Assembly: GCF_026420145.1 (NCBI RefSeq)
Contig: NZ_JAPMLV010000001.1
Coordinates: 1,860,001 to 1,924,000, forward strand
Direction: 5' to 3'
DNA from: Enterobacter pseudoroggenkampii
Lineage (GTDB): Bacteria; Pseudomonadota; Gammaproteobacteria; Enterobacterales; Enterobacteriaceae
Length of the DNA stretch: 64,000 bases
This document shows positions 21,355 through 29,596 of this stretch, in pieces; positions within the stretch are counted from its first letter, which is position 1, and the number at the start of each line of letters is the position of its first letter. A program made the translations under genes and the position numbers. The notes under the pieces were generated by a model. The model saw only the letters and a list, made by a program, of their open reading frames with translations, made no database searches and was not told the DNA's origin.

Positions 21355-21831
21355 TCAAACATTCCATTCGATATAAATTCCACAGTCGAAGCTTTTCTCA
21401 TTAGACTGTACAATAATGCTTCCCCACTCATGATGCCACTGAGTTCCGTATGGAGGCGTACTAATTTTAAGTTTAGGGCGTGAGGTTATTTCACTATCAA
21501 CCCATGCTGTCAAGCGCTGTTCTTCTTCAGATAAATTACGCAAATTGGCTCTTTTATCCCAATCCCATAAAGTTTTATAAAAATTCCCATTCTTACTGGT
21601 AAGGAATATGCAAGGAGAAAAAGAAAACACAGAAGGCCTCAGTTCTAATATGAAAGTTTGATCTTTCCAATCGATATTATCAATAGAGAAATAATAAGAG
21701 CCTATTGTATTCAACGGAGAGAATAACATGTAAAATTCGGAGTTTTTAAAAGTCTCAACATCCTTTAACTCGAGGGGGTAATTGTTAATAGCCACAAAGC
21801 CACTATTAACATCAAAATTCATTTCTAACAT
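21355..21831 (-). CDS. Putative immunity protein, island paralogue family A
   Basis: 158 residues, one of at least three clear paralogues in this window (with 21858-22340 and 41100-41579; 37282-37737 is more distant). Shared pattern: N-terminal MNFDVNSG..., a central FxIxLRP strand, a YKTLWDWDKRANLRNL-type segment with W, N and L conserved, and a terminal WHHEWGSI...KSFDCGIYIEWN. At 41100 and 37282 the relatives overlap the stop codon of a GGG-QFF-type Rhs toxin tip, so this is probably immunity to that toxin class. Here no toxin remains. Confidence 0.65.
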   Translation of the reverse strand: MLEMNFDVNSGFVAINNYPLELKDVETFKNSEFYMLFSPLNTIGSYYFSIDNIDWKDQTFILELRPSVFSFSPCIFLTSKNGNFYKTLWDWDKRANLRNLSEEEQRLTAWVDSEITSRPKLKISTPPYGTQWHHEWGSIIVQSNEKSFDCGIYIEWNV

Positions 21832-21857
21832 ATCTAAACCACCTTGTCTGGAAGTGA

Positions 21858-22340
21858 CTACATTATATTCCAGGTTAAATATATCCCGTGATTAAATGAT
21901 TTTATCTCATATGAGACAGAAACCCGCCCCCATTCAAAGCGCCACCTAATCATGTCTGTTTCCGTGGTATCAGGCGTGTCCAGATTGAGTGATTCTTTTA
22001 GCCAATCAGATAAGCTTTTCACTGATTCATTTAGCATGTGAATATTAGCTCGCGCATTCCAGTCATTTAATGCGTTATAATACTGACTGTTTTTATCAAC
22101 AAGATGAAGCATAAAAGGAAAACCATAGCACAACGGGCGTATAGTAACTTGAAATTCTTTGTCGAAAAACGCTACTGAGTCAACAAGGTAGTGATTCGGC
22201 ATGGTTTTATTTACAGCTTTTCGCTTGTTTAATTCGTGGTATAATCCACTCTTACAAAATCCTTCTTCAGTATCAATTCCCAAAGGAAGATCATCAAACG
22301 TCAGATCACCGGTAATCGGATTTAAATTGAATTCAATCAT
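21858..22340 (-). CDS. Putative immunity protein, island paralogue family A
   Basis: 160 residues; closest in-window relative is 41100-41579 (shared PNHYLVDSV/PHHYTVNTV, IRPLCYG/IQPLCFS, ALNDWNARANIHMLNE/AINDWNKVSNIDMLNK and IKSFNHGIYLTWN/IKSFNCGIYLTWN). It sits 26 bases upstream of its paralogue 21355-21831. The cognate toxin tip is missing here. Confidence 0.68.
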   Translation of the reverse strand: MIEFNLNPITGDLTFDDLPLGIDTEEGFCKSGLYHELNKRKAVNKTMPNHYLVDSVAFFDKEFQVTIRPLCYGFPFMLHLVDKNSQYYNALNDWNARANIHMLNESVKSLSDWLKESLNLDTPDTTETDMIRWRFEWGRVSVSYEIKSFNHGIYLTWNIM

Positions 22341-22484
22341 GTTCCCCTGCTTTACTTTTGACTGTCTAACAAGATCTTAATGATATAGTCGACTTAACAT
22401 GATAACAACTATATGACGATAATTTTCCGTGTAAAATCACATTTGTTATAACATTTACAATAATATCCACATAGCAATAAAGTC

Positions 22485-22730
22485 TTATTGCCAATGGTGC
22501 AATAAGTCAATCCACATTTCTTTTTCCCCAGCGATAACTTTTATGCCATCTTTATTTTGTTTTACATACTGCATGTATGTTTCATAAATAGCTCTTATCA
22601 TCACCGTTTTTTCAGAGCGAGATCCTTCAATCAAAGTCATTATTTTTTCTAAATAAATTGATGAATTCACTCTTTCGTTGAAAAAAACAATGAGGTAATC
22701 GAGTACTTCGTTATATGAATCGTAATTCAT
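22485..22730 (-). CDS. Small helical protein, paralogue of 24332-24580
   Basis: 81 residues, predicted all-helical, ending in EMWIDLLHHWQ. It is paralogous to the 82-residue protein at 24332-24580 (shared SYNEALDFL/SYNEVLDYL, SILEGCRKEKTVSIRSI/TLIEGSRSEKTVMIRAI, LFNIWQ/LLHHWQ). No known family recognised; size, duplication and context suggest immunity. Confidence 0.6.
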   Translation of the reverse strand: MNYDSYNEVLDYLIVFFNERVNSSIYLEKIMTLIEGSRSEKTVMIRAIYETYMQYVKQNKDGIKVIAGEKEMWIDLLHHWQ

Positions 22731-22903
22731 GACAGGCTTCTCTGAGCTCTTATTTCGATTTATTTTAGTACATCCAACTTTTGGTTGCGCCTAAAACAGT
22801 GTTTCCATTTAACAAAGGAGTCATGTATGCAAGCGTTAATTGATACTGGAACGCTACGCATGGAGATTCTGGTTGGTTTGTACACCAGTTTAAGCAATAA
22901 AAA

Positions 22904-23308
22904 CTAATCATTTTCTATGTCAGGAGGAGGAGTCGTAATGCCAAGAACATCTCGCCCAAATCGAATTTCTTCGTTGGTTTTCTTTTTTAATTTTAGGATT
23001 ATAACACCCAGTAGAGCATTGTTTTTATCTGAATAAATTTTAAAGGAAAATGACTTAGTTAGGATATTAATTACTAAGACAGTTTCTTCATCATAGTTTT
23101 CAAGAGCAATAATTAATTCATCAAGTCCTTCTACCTTCAACCCTGTAAGTTTTGTATTATTTTTATGCGCTTTCATTATTCGCAACTCATCTTGAGTATT
23201 GTTTATAAATGATGCACATTGAAGATTATTCTTTTTATTTAGAGAAGAACTATATTCATCCGGAATTTTTTCTCGCGCATACTCAATAAGGTCATCATCA
23301 TTTATCAT
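22904..23308 (-). CDS. Hypothetical island protein
   Basis: 134 residues, lysine- and asparagine-rich, beginning MINDDDLIEYAREKIPDEYS and ending TTPPPDIEND. No signal peptide or membrane segment and no recognised domain. Low GC and isolated position suggest recent transfer. Between it and the 81-residue gene, 22731-22903 holds only a 26-codon plus-strand reading frame that I do not call. Confidence 0.5.
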   Translation of the reverse strand: MINDDDLIEYAREKIPDEYSSSLNKKNNLQCASFINNTQDELRIMKAHKNNTKLTGLKVEGLDELIIALENYDEETVLVINILTKSFSFKIYSDKNNALLGVIILKLKKKTNEEIRFGRDVLGITTPPPDIEND

Positions 23309-23425
23309 GGTAAATTCGCCTCAACGTAGCCTCTTAGAAGTCCTTTCAGAATGATTTCATGTTCCTTCATGCGTCAAAAGAAGACTCCCACGACCACGAG
23401 TCACCTTGTAAAGGAGTCTATTGAA

Positions 23426-23515
23426 AGTGCAGTGTCTATATCTGATCCACGCGACCACGCTGCCATCTCTCTTCATTTCTGTACCTCAGAGTAATCGGCC
23501 AGTTCAAAAAATACC
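23426..23515 (-). pseudogene. Remnant of a TPR-type immunity gene (relative of 35802-36203)
   Basis: About 90 bases align with the segment near 35957-36045 of the intact TPR gene (both share GTGCAGTGTCTATAT and GATCCACG, then a CATTTCT...GCCTCA/TACCTCA stretch), with indels and no open frame. It is the only trace of a second copy. It is followed rightward by Rhs scraps and a ychF-end copy, mirroring in degraded form the arrangement at 35719-36203. Confidence 0.65.
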
Positions 23516-23516
23516 G

Positions 23517-23572
23517 AAACTGATTGTCGTGCAACCCTGCCGGTGCATCATCGCCGTCAATACGCGGAAATG
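23517..23572 (-). pseudogene. Rhs core scraps
   Basis: Two short stretches recall the Rhs core: ACTGATTGTCGTGCAACC (compare ACAGATTGTCGTGCA of the other Rhs fragments) and CGCCGTCAATACGCG (compare the full Rhs gene near 43446). They are joined with most of the intervening core missing. Without a gene call, 23309-23719 holds only this, the TPR scrap and ychF copy A. Confidence 0.5.
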
Positions 23573-23615
23573 AGCGATCGAGACGGTAGAATTCATCGCA
23601 TGCGCTCAACAGCCC

Positions 23616-23682
23616 TGCGTGCGGAAGGGAAAAATTGCATCGTTAAAGATGGCGACATAATGATCGCCTTCTTTACGTCTGA
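23616..23682 (+). repeat. Copy A of the ychF 3' end (degenerate)
   Basis: Aligns with the last 70 bases of ychF: GCGTGCGGAAGGGAAAAA.. then ATCGTTAAAGATGGCGACAT, ending ..TTTACGTCTGA. It carries missense changes and a small indel. Direct orientation, same as the resident gene. Confidence 0.85.
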
Positions 23683-23719
23683 TTCTTTATAAATTAATCT
23701 TCTTTGGTTAGCTTTAAAT

Positions 23720-24202
23720 TTAAAAAACACCTTCTTTAAGAGGATGATTTTTTAATCCACCCCAGGGATCGTCTAGCAAAAACTTAGCTGCAACAGTTTC
23801 TTTTGTCGGTACGAGCGTGAAATTATAATAAATTTCATCTCCTTCACAAACTTCATAAAACAGTGAATAAGTTTTATCATTTAATCCTAAGCTTAAATCA
23901 AATTTTTCAGTTGCTGAAGCGACTTGTAATTTATGTTGTTCCGTAACAAAAAATGGCACAACGATGCAGCGCTGAGAATTATCATCTAAATTGAAAGATT
24001 GTTCTACTTTAATATTCACGTTTGCGCCAAATGCATCATCTGGTAATGGATCAAATATGACATAATCCTTATGAAGTACAGCACCTTGTGAAATATTTCC
24101 TTTCCCCCACTGACTCAGTTTCTCATCATAGTCTCGGGATCGTAACAATATTTGACTATGCGAAATCAGTAGATTAACTATTTGTATGTTTTTATTGTTC
24201 AT
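23720..24202 (-). CDS. ComJ-like protein, probable immunity to a NucA/NucB-type nuclease
   Basis: 160 residues. The pattern LLISHSQILL, SQGAVLHKDYVIFDPLPDDAFG and a late YYNFTLVP strand is what I associate with the ComJ family. In Bacillus ComJ inhibits the NucA nuclease, and ComJ-like genes accompany NucA-type toxin tips in proteobacteria. No NucA toxin is visible beside it, so it would be an orphan immunity gene. A short scrap similar to its 3' part occurs at 29484-29512. Family assignment is from memory of the pattern. Confidence 0.55.
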   Translation of the reverse strand: MNNKNIQIVNLLISHSQILLRSRDYDEKLSQWGKGNISQGAVLHKDYVIFDPLPDDAFGANVNIKVEQSFNLDDNSQRCIVVPFFVTEQHKLQVASATEKFDLSLGLNDKTYSLFYEVCEGDEIYYNFTLVPTKETVAAKFLLDDPWGGLKNHPLKEGVF

Positions 24203-24331
24203 TACCTTACCTCGATTTTTATTCTCGTTACACCTGACTGCTCTGATAAAAATGTTACCAATATTACAACATGCACCACAATTACTGCTCTTTGATATCC
24301 GTCATCTCTTGCCAGTTTTGATTATAAAAAT

Positions 24332-24580
24332 TTATTGCCATATATTGAACAACTGCCTCCATATCTCCTGTTCCTCATGAGCAATGACTCTATAATCTTG
24401 AGTCTTTCGTCTATATACCATAAAGCATGAGTCTATAGATCGAATAGAAACCGTTTTTTCTTTTCGACAACCCTCTAAAATAGATTGCATATCCTGGAGG
24501 CAATTATAATCAAGAATATATTTTTGAAAAAATAATTCCAGAAAATCCAATGCTTCATTATAAGATTGCAAATTTATCAT
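24332..24580 (-). CDS. Small helical protein, paralogue of 22485-22730
   Basis: 82 residues; see the paralogue for shared motifs. The surrounding order (this gene, then a decayed copy of the 121-residue gene) suggests a partial duplication of the 20.5-22.7 kb gene set. Confidence 0.6.
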   Translation of the reverse strand: MINLQSYNEALDFLELFFQKYILDYNCLQDMQSILEGCRKEKTVSIRSIDSCFMVYRRKTQDYRVIAHEEQEIWRQLFNIWQ

Positions 24581-24659
24581 AGTTCCTCTGAGAAAATATC
24601 AATCTTGTCGTAATTAATAACTCTATTTTCAGCATGCAGCTGTTGAACACGACCCTGGT

Positions 24660-24790
24660 CGTATTCAGGGTATGAACTGGGAGCTACAGACAACATTTAC
24701 TTCCTTTGACTTTTTCAATTTTAAGTAAAAAAACGCCTTCAGCCGGTAAAACAAAAGTATTTTTTCTTCCTGTACTTTGAAGATTATCTG
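24660..24790 (-). pseudogene. Decayed second copy of the 20549-20914 gene
   Basis: The plus-strand text GAGCTACAGACAACATTTAC..TTCCTTTGACT and the following ..CGCCTTCAG..GAAGAT follow 20636-20755 closely, with deletions and no frame longer than a few codons. Shows that this gene family was duplicated and then lost here. Confidence 0.65.
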
Positions 24791-24831
24791 AATGGTTGAT
24801 TAGTGCTCTTCAGAATTTATTTTATGAGGGA

Positions 24832-25209
24832 TTATCTCTCCTCTATATGGTATGTATTTCTATTACTCCAGTAAATAATTTTATATTTACCAAATTTGAT
24901 GTTTTGTTCTTTATAATACTCTATTACTTCAGATGGATACCAACCATGTCCAAATAAAAAAAGAGCACCTTCGTCAACTAACAGTCTTATTATTCTTTGT
25001 TTATTCTGTTCGTCAATTACAGGTATAACCATAAACTCATCTTTTAATGAAAAACCTATCGCCTGCATTTTTTTAATTAAACCACTTCCCAAAACACGTA
25101 TTTTTATACTAGTCCCAGCCACATCAATAACAACAATTGAATTATCTGGCATCTTATTCAATTTACATTTACCCTTATTAATTGTAGTGAATATATTGCT
25201 AACATTCAA
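24832..25209 (-). CDS. Hypothetical island protein
   Basis: 125 residues, beginning MNVSNIFTTINKGKCKLNKM and containing a hydrophobic EGALFLFGHGWYPSEVIEYY segment. No recognised family. It is 7 bases downstream of the SUKH gene at 25217-25699, so the two are co-transcribed and may form one immunity locus. Confidence 0.55.
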   Translation of the reverse strand: MNVSNIFTTINKGKCKLNKMPDNSIVVIDVAGTSIKIRVLGSGLIKKMQAIGFSLKDEFMVIPVIDEQNKQRIIRLLVDEGALFLFGHGWYPSEVIEYYKEQNIKFGKYKIIYWSNRNTYHIEER

Positions 25210-25216
25210 TGGCTTC

Positions 25217-25699
25217 TTATGAAAGATCTTCTTCTGTTACCAATCCATTAACAAAGATGGAAAATGAATTTGTCAGATATCTTTGAAGTTTTATATGATT
25301 CTCTTGCATAGTCAAATACTCATCAAAAGAATCTGTAGCAAAGTATACAATTGAGTAATTATCTAAATCCAGACAGAAGAAATTCCCTCCCCAATCATTT
25401 GCGAAGGGAAAAAGGTTTTTTGGGATCACTTGCCTATCCAACATGCTGACATAGCAACCATCAATTAAAGATCTAGGGTCATCATTTGTCTGACTATTAT
25501 AAATAAACGGTTTAAACCCAGCCACCTCTACTGGTTCAAAATCTTCATCATCGGCCCACCAACTTTTCTCAGGAGTGCCACCATTAAATTGCAGATAATG
25601 TGAAATGAAATCATCAGGAAGAATAATAGATAATTCTTCTTCATTTTTAGCAATATCTGCACGTCCAATCTTTTTTTCACAGTTACTGAAATGATTCAT
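25217..25699 (-). CDS. SMI1/KNR4 (SUKH) family immunity protein
   Basis: 160 residues with SUKH hallmarks: LPDDFISHYLQFNGGTPEKSWW near residue 27, LFPFANDWGGNFFCLDLDN near 95 and the YFATDSFDEYL strand. SUKH proteins are the commonest immunity fold of polymorphic toxin systems and protect against diverse nucleases and deaminases. The cognate toxin is not visible; the nearest toxin scrap is at 26312-26515. Confidence 0.8.
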   Translation of the reverse strand: MNHFSNCEKKIGRADIAKNEEELSIILPDDFISHYLQFNGGTPEKSWWADDEDFEPVEVAGFKPFIYNSQTNDDPRSLIDGCYVSMLDRQVIPKNLFPFANDWGGNFFCLDLDNYSIVYFATDSFDEYLTMQENHIKLQRYLTNSFSIFVNGLVTEEDLS

Positions 25700-25802
25700 A
25701 TATTATTTGGCCAGATGATCAAAAAAATCGCGAATTTATTTAAGGTGTTTATGAGCTGTTGCTGTATGAAAATTAGCTTAGGAAGCCCGCCTCCCCTGAT
25801 GA

Positions 25803-26234
25803 TCAAATATTTATCAGAACATTGTCGACAAGCTCAAAGCCTGAAACCCCCATTGTTGTGTAATTTGGATATTCAGCAACAGATAAACGCCTGATTTCGT
25901 CCTCCCCATCATATAAGCCGCCAGCATAATTAAATATTTTTAATTCTTTTTTTTCTTCAGTAAGATTAGCGTGGCCAATAATTTTCCAAATGCCTTTGCT
26001 AATATTCTGATTGCCAGTGAAAACAACCTTCATCTCTTTGCCAAACTTTTCAAAAGATAAAGGTCTCAGTGAACTGTTATCTTCAAGCTCCTCCGTATTC
26101 TGTATTGATAAAATGCAGAAACCTATTGCTTGCTTAAACTTTTCTTTTGGAGCAAATACAATCTGGCAAATCGCAAATTTCCCATTACTCATCGGAATGA
26201 CAAAGATGTCACCCTCTTTGTATTTTACTTTCAT
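25803..26234 (-). CDS. Imm26-like immunity protein
   Basis: 143 residues. The N-terminus KYKEGDIFVIPMSNGKFAIC and QIVF strand match the Imm26 pattern (EGDVFxIPL..GxYxxxxV). It follows 77 bases after the stop codon of a 67-codon toxin-tip fragment at 26312-26515, so it is the likely cognate immunity of that displaced tip. Confidence 0.6.
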   Translation of the reverse strand: MKVKYKEGDIFVIPMSNGKFAICQIVFAPKEKFKQAIGFCILSIQNTEELEDNSSLRPLSFEKFGKEMKVVFTGNQNISKGIWKIIGHANLTEEKKELKIFNYAGGLYDGEDEIRRLSVAEYPNYTTMGVSGFELVDNVLINI

Positions 26235-26311
26235 AAGCTATTACCTTTCAGAATTGATAACGCATCTTTCAATACTTTTCCACCCCAATCACTGTTATGA
26301 CCCGCAATATC

Positions 26312-26639
26312 CTATGTGCTAGCATTTAGGTTATAAGGACTAAATGATCTGATTTTATTTATGAGATTTTTTAAGGAGATCACTGACTTAGCTCCACCAT
26401 TAAGAACCATAATCCTTTGTACCAGGAATTTAATTTCCGCTTTGGTCAAATTATTATCAAATATAATCAACTGTTGCAAATGTGATTTACCCGGTGTATT
26501 CGCATGGCTATTCAAACGAGCTGGAGCTTCCCCACGTCCTCCATAGATAATATTCTTTTCATCGTGAAGGGTTATCGTCCCGCTCTTCCCACACCAGGTT
26601 ATTGCGGCAATCGTAATCCAGGCAGAGAGACCAGCGGTG
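26312..26639 (-). pseudogene. Displaced Rhs tip fragment: toxin C-terminus plus Rhs core scrap
   Basis: 26312-26515 is a 67-codon frame (helical, KSHLQQLIIFDNNLTKAEI, ending SFSPYNLNAST) that looks like a toxin C-terminus. 26568-26639 matches the full Rhs gene near 43945-44013 (GGGTTATCGTCCCGCTCTTC, ACCAGGTTATT), with no continuous frame between them. Directly to the right starts ychF copy B. The toxin family is not recognised. Confidence 0.55.
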
Positions 26640-26647
26640 GATCGCAG

Positions 26648-26711
26648 GTGTGGAAGGGGAAGATTATATCATTAAAAATTGCGATTTGATAAACTACTTT
26701 TTACTATTTGA
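26648..26711 (+). repeat. Copy B of the ychF 3' end
   Basis: GTGTGGAAGGGGAAGATTAT..ATCATTAAAAATTGCGATTT.., then ..ACTATTTGA, aligning with the last 64 bases of ychF, followed by TTTGTTTTGAA as in copies D and E. It abuts the Rhs scrap at 26639. Confidence 0.85.
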
Positions 26712-26785
26712 TTTGTTTTGAAAAAAATTCACGATTTGACGAGGATTTTTCAATGTTCTGAACTAGATGATTAATAAATCAAGCA

Positions 26786-27142
26786 TTATAGCCTAAATAT
26801 GCTATTACTTTCTTTATCCATGTCCAGACTTCCTAACGCTCCAAGATCTAAAGAATAAATCTCATCAGTACCTTTACGCAAATTCAAAAAGTATCCCAAA
26901 TCACCATCTTGACCAATCAATAAAACGTCAGGCTCCACCGATTGAATTGTGTATGTATTATTTCTTTCAAGCAAGTCAAAACAATTGAAAACATAAAGCT
27001 GGCCACCATTTGCTCGTTGAATTTCATAAGAGTAGCTATCTTTGACGTTCTCAATCATAAAGCGCTTATATTCAGAAGGTAAAGACGTGTGTATAATCTT
27101 TTCAACTTCATTTAACTGATCAATTAAATCTTGCTTTTCCAT
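26786..27142 (-). CDS. SMI1/KNR4 (SUKH) family immunity protein
   Basis: 118 residues: LPSEYKRFMIEN near residue 20, a YSYEIQRANGGQLYVF strand, and LLIGQDGDLGYFLNLRKGTD near 72 typical of SUKH proteins. It is the first gene after ychF copy B. No toxin is adjacent on its upstream side other than the displaced tip at 27725-28290. Confidence 0.75.
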   Translation of the reverse strand: MEKQDLIDQLNEVEKIIHTSLPSEYKRFMIENVKDSYSYEIQRANGGQLYVFNCFDLLERNNTYTIQSVEPDVLLIGQDGDLGYFLNLRKGTDEIYSLDLGALGSLDMDKESNSIFRL

Positions 27143-27366
27143 ATCGGCTTACCTATAAATGAATAAATCCTATATTAAGATAAATATTATCTCCATTAGG
27201 TTCGCATTTATTGAGGAATTAGTTGTAATTATTAATAAGGGCAATTATTGTTTCTTTCCTGAAACTAACCAGCCATTAATGCATAATAAAAAATGGAATA
27301 AAAAAACCAATTTTTCTTATCAATGTTCTATATATTCAGCGCAATGGTTAAAGATTGATAGAATCT

Positions 27367-27723
27367 TTATTTATAAACACCAAGCTCTTCAGATCTTGAA
27401 ATTAATTCATCTTGTAAGGAGCCTTGTATTTCATCGCCGTCATATTCAAGTTTAAAATCCCCATCAATATTTGGAGGGAAACGTGAACCATCGATTGTTC
27501 CGAGAACAGTAGAAGTTGTATCTACAATGACCAACCTAAGGAAATTGAAAATTTTCTCCTGTTCTTCTGGGGATAGTTTATGAATTACACTTCTTGCCCG
27601 CGAATAAGGATCTTCATCACCATTTGACTTGGATAAATCAGATAGATTATCAATATAATAATTTAGCGTATCGCCTAAAAGCTCGGCAAGTAATGATCTC
27701 ACAACTAACTCATCTTTATTCAC
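27367..27723 (-). CDS. Putative immunity protein paired with a decayed Rhs tip
   Basis: 118 residues, acidic, with a central KIFNFLRLVIVDTTSTVLGT and FKLEYDGDEIQGSLQDEL. The start is GTG at 27723 with AGGAG 5 bases upstream. The stop codon of the toxin-tip frame upstream (27725-27727) is one base away, the coupling expected of a toxin-immunity pair. The family is not named here. Confidence 0.65.
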   Translation of the reverse strand: MNKDELVVRSLLAELLGDTLNYYIDNLSDLSKSNGDEDPYSRARSVIHKLSPEEQEKIFNFLRLVIVDTTSTVLGTIDGSRFPPNIDGDFKLEYDGDEIQGSLQDELISRSEELGVYK

Positions 27724-27724
27724 A

Positions 27725-28290
27725 TTATCTCCTACAATTACTTTTACCTTTAGGTTTTGATTTTCTCATTTCAAGATACATTGCTTTATTTTTTGCGATT
27801 AATTCCTGAAGAACGCTGTTTGCAATGTCTTGATAAACTCGCCTTAATTCTAAGATGTCTCTAGCAAGCAGTTCCCTCGCATTAGCAAATGGTTAGCCAG
27901 TTGAAGGATTAATTTTCTTCGTGAAACAATACCGACACCTTCTTTTGATATAGTATGGCTTTCTTAAGGTACTAAAATTGACGGGCCAGTTTTAGGGTCA
28001 TAACCTTCTACAAGATCTTTCATAGTAGCTTTTTGCCCCGCTTGATGAGCATCAAGTCCTGTGTTACCTCGCAAAACTATATCTCTCAAATCAGTGTAGA
28101 CGTAGGTCAGCGTCACGTCTCCATGCAGTTCCTTCAGCAGGCTGAACCCTTCCCGGACAAACCAGGTGGTCACCAGCTTACCGGCGGGCTGTCCGCCCAG
28201 CACCTGGCGGCTCGTTGGCGGGTAAAACATCCCGGCGATGCAGAAGCCCGAGGAGGTCGTACTCGCTGCGGGTGGTCAGCAACTACGGGG
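27725..28290 (-). pseudogene. Displaced Rhs C-terminal tip with frameshifted toxin domain
   Basis: 28094-28290 is Rhs core (VLGGQPAGKLVTTWFV, GDVTLTYVYTDL) with an internal deletion near 28206-28217. It runs in frame into a tip (RDIVLRGNTGLDAHQAGQKA, TGPSILVP) that stops at 27964. The toxin continues in other frames: HTISKEGVGIVSRRK, then NARELLARDILELRRVYQD to MRKSKPKGKSNCRR at 27728. At least two frameshifts and one in-frame stop inactivate it. The toxin class is not identified; the immunity gene follows immediately. Confidence 0.75.
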
Positions 28291-28345
28291 GCTATCCTGA
28301 GGTTGGGGTTATTCGTCACGAGTATAATGACCGATTATGGAGGTT

Positions 28346-28449
28346 AAGAGTAAGCAAAGTGCAAAAAAGCAAGCAAGGTGCGTGCAGAAGGAAAAAGAAA
28401 ATTGTTAAAAATGACTATGTGATGAACTACTTGTATTATTCTATTTTTT
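28346..28449 (+). repeat. Copy C of the ychF 3' end (longest, about 100 bp)
   Basis: AAGAGTAAGCAAAGTGCAAA..AGCAAGCAAGGTGCGTGCAG, then ..ATGTGATGAACTACTTG.. aligns with about the last 100 bases of ychF (from near 19998). It follows Rhs scrap DNA ending near 28290. It includes the segment upstream of what the other copies retain. Confidence 0.8.
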
Positions 28450-28452
28450 CAT

Positions 28453-28896
28453 TCAAAGATAAACTCCCTCTTCTAATGAGTTTTCAGTAATCGTTACTTT
28501 TGCAAAGGAAATTAGAATATTTGAATCTTGCTTTTTATATTTAACTTCGTAACTACCAGGTTCTAAAGTAATAAACTCACCTGAAATGGCATCTGAGTCG
28601 TCAGGCTCAAGATCTCCGCCAGTGACATCTTCTCCCGCCCCAATGAAAACCTTTCCAGAAGGTACGTTTAAAAATAGCGACCCGGTACATTCATCAACAT
28701 CTCTTTTAATATGGACTTTATAGGTTCCATCATCTCCAAGATTGAGAAATAACACATTACCTTTATTTATTTCTTCAACTTCATCTTCTGGAAGGCTCCA
28801 CCAATCTACATCATCGTTAAGTCTATGTTTTAGTGACATTAAATCATAAATCACAATTGTTGCTGTATTTGTTTGGAAATGTATTATTGCATGCAT
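28453..28896 (-). CDS. DUF6386-like putative immunity protein
   Basis: About 147 residues from the ATG at 28896; an upstream TTG would add three. Pattern: IHFQTNTATIVIYDLMSLKH, DDVDWWSLPEDEVEEINKGN, LFLNLGDDGTYKVHI, then a second beta half ending EEGVYL. A truncated paralogue lies at 34114-34335. I associate the family with DUF6386, seen among immunity genes, with moderate certainty. First gene after ychF copy C. Confidence 0.6.
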   Translation of the reverse strand: MHAIIHFQTNTATIVIYDLMSLKHRLNDDVDWWSLPEDEVEEINKGNVLFLNLGDDGTYKVHIKRDVDECTGSLFLNVPSGKVFIGAGEDVTGGDLEPDDSDAISGEFITLEPGSYEVKYKKQDSNILISFAKVTITENSLEEGVYL

Positions 28897-28988
28897 AATT
28901 TTCAATACTTAATCTTTTATGAAATAATTAAAAACACTATTATGTCAAGTTATAATCTGTAGTATCAATCCCAACTCACATTTCAGCG

Positions 28989-29459
28989 TTATATTTTTTG
29001 AGGATTCCAGTCAGAGTAATCAGCTACACGGATTTCATTAAGAACGAGATCCAGTGGAACATGTGCAATGCTATCTGCGATTTCATCATAAGGCGCTGGC
29101 AACTCAAATGAAAAACCAAAGTCGTCATTTATAATAATGAAACCATTAAAAATGCGTTGTTTATTAGTCAAGTCGATTATTTGCCTCATCGTTTGACCTG
29201 GTTGTAATATGTTATTATACCTCCCCTTATAGCTTACATTACAACCAATCGAAATGATCGTTCCATCTTCAAGGGTAGCGATTGTGATAGTGTCATCTAC
29301 AATATATACAAGCCTTTTCTCATCATCAGGCAAAAAATAATCAAAGTAATTTACCTTAAACCCGGTATATAACTCATTCATATATTTACTTATATTTTCA
29401 CCCAAAAACACGTTACCTAGCGCTCTCCCTGATAAAATATCAGCATTAAAATCAATCAT
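28989..29459 (-). CDS. Hypothetical island protein, likely immunity
   Basis: 156 residues, MIDFNADILSGRALGNVFLG at the N-terminus, beta-rich, with no signal peptide. The beginning resembles family A (I-D/N-F-N...G), but the remainder does not. A short gap (28897-28988) separates it from the DUF6386-like gene downstream. Confidence 0.55.
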   Translation of the reverse strand: MIDFNADILSGRALGNVFLGENISKYMNELYTGFKVNYFDYFLPDDEKRLVYIVDDTITIATLEDGTIISIGCNVSYKGRYNNILQPGQTMRQIIDLTNKQRIFNGFIIINDDFGFSFELPAPYDEIADSIAHVPLDLVLNEIRVADYSDWNPQKI

Positions 29460-29483
29460 TTACACCCATCCATTCGGAAAAAG

Positions 29484-29580
29484 AATTAAATTATAGTAAA
29501 TTCCATCTCCTTCACAATTCAGCGCAATGGTTAAAGATTAACATGATGCATCTACCATTGCACACTCAAAAAAAATGGTA
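29484..29580 (-). pseudogene. Scraps of the ComJ-like gene and of the 121-residue gene
   Basis: AAATTATAGTAAATTCCATC.. matches 23820-23855 inside the ComJ-like gene. The following ..GCGCAATGGTTAAAG.. and ACCATTGCACACTC..AATGG.. follow 20780-20840 of the 121-residue gene. The short GCGCAATGGTTAAAGATT motif also occurs near 27339. These are remnants only. Confidence 0.5.
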
Positions 29581-29596
29581 TGTTGGAAATATATTT

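Noticed and set aside
22827..22907. A 26-codon plus-strand frame (MQALIDTGTLRMEILVGLYT..) with a fair ribosome site (AAAGGAG)
   Set aside because: Too short to support without expression or conservation data, no recognised small-protein family, and it overlaps the end of the convergent gene at 22904.
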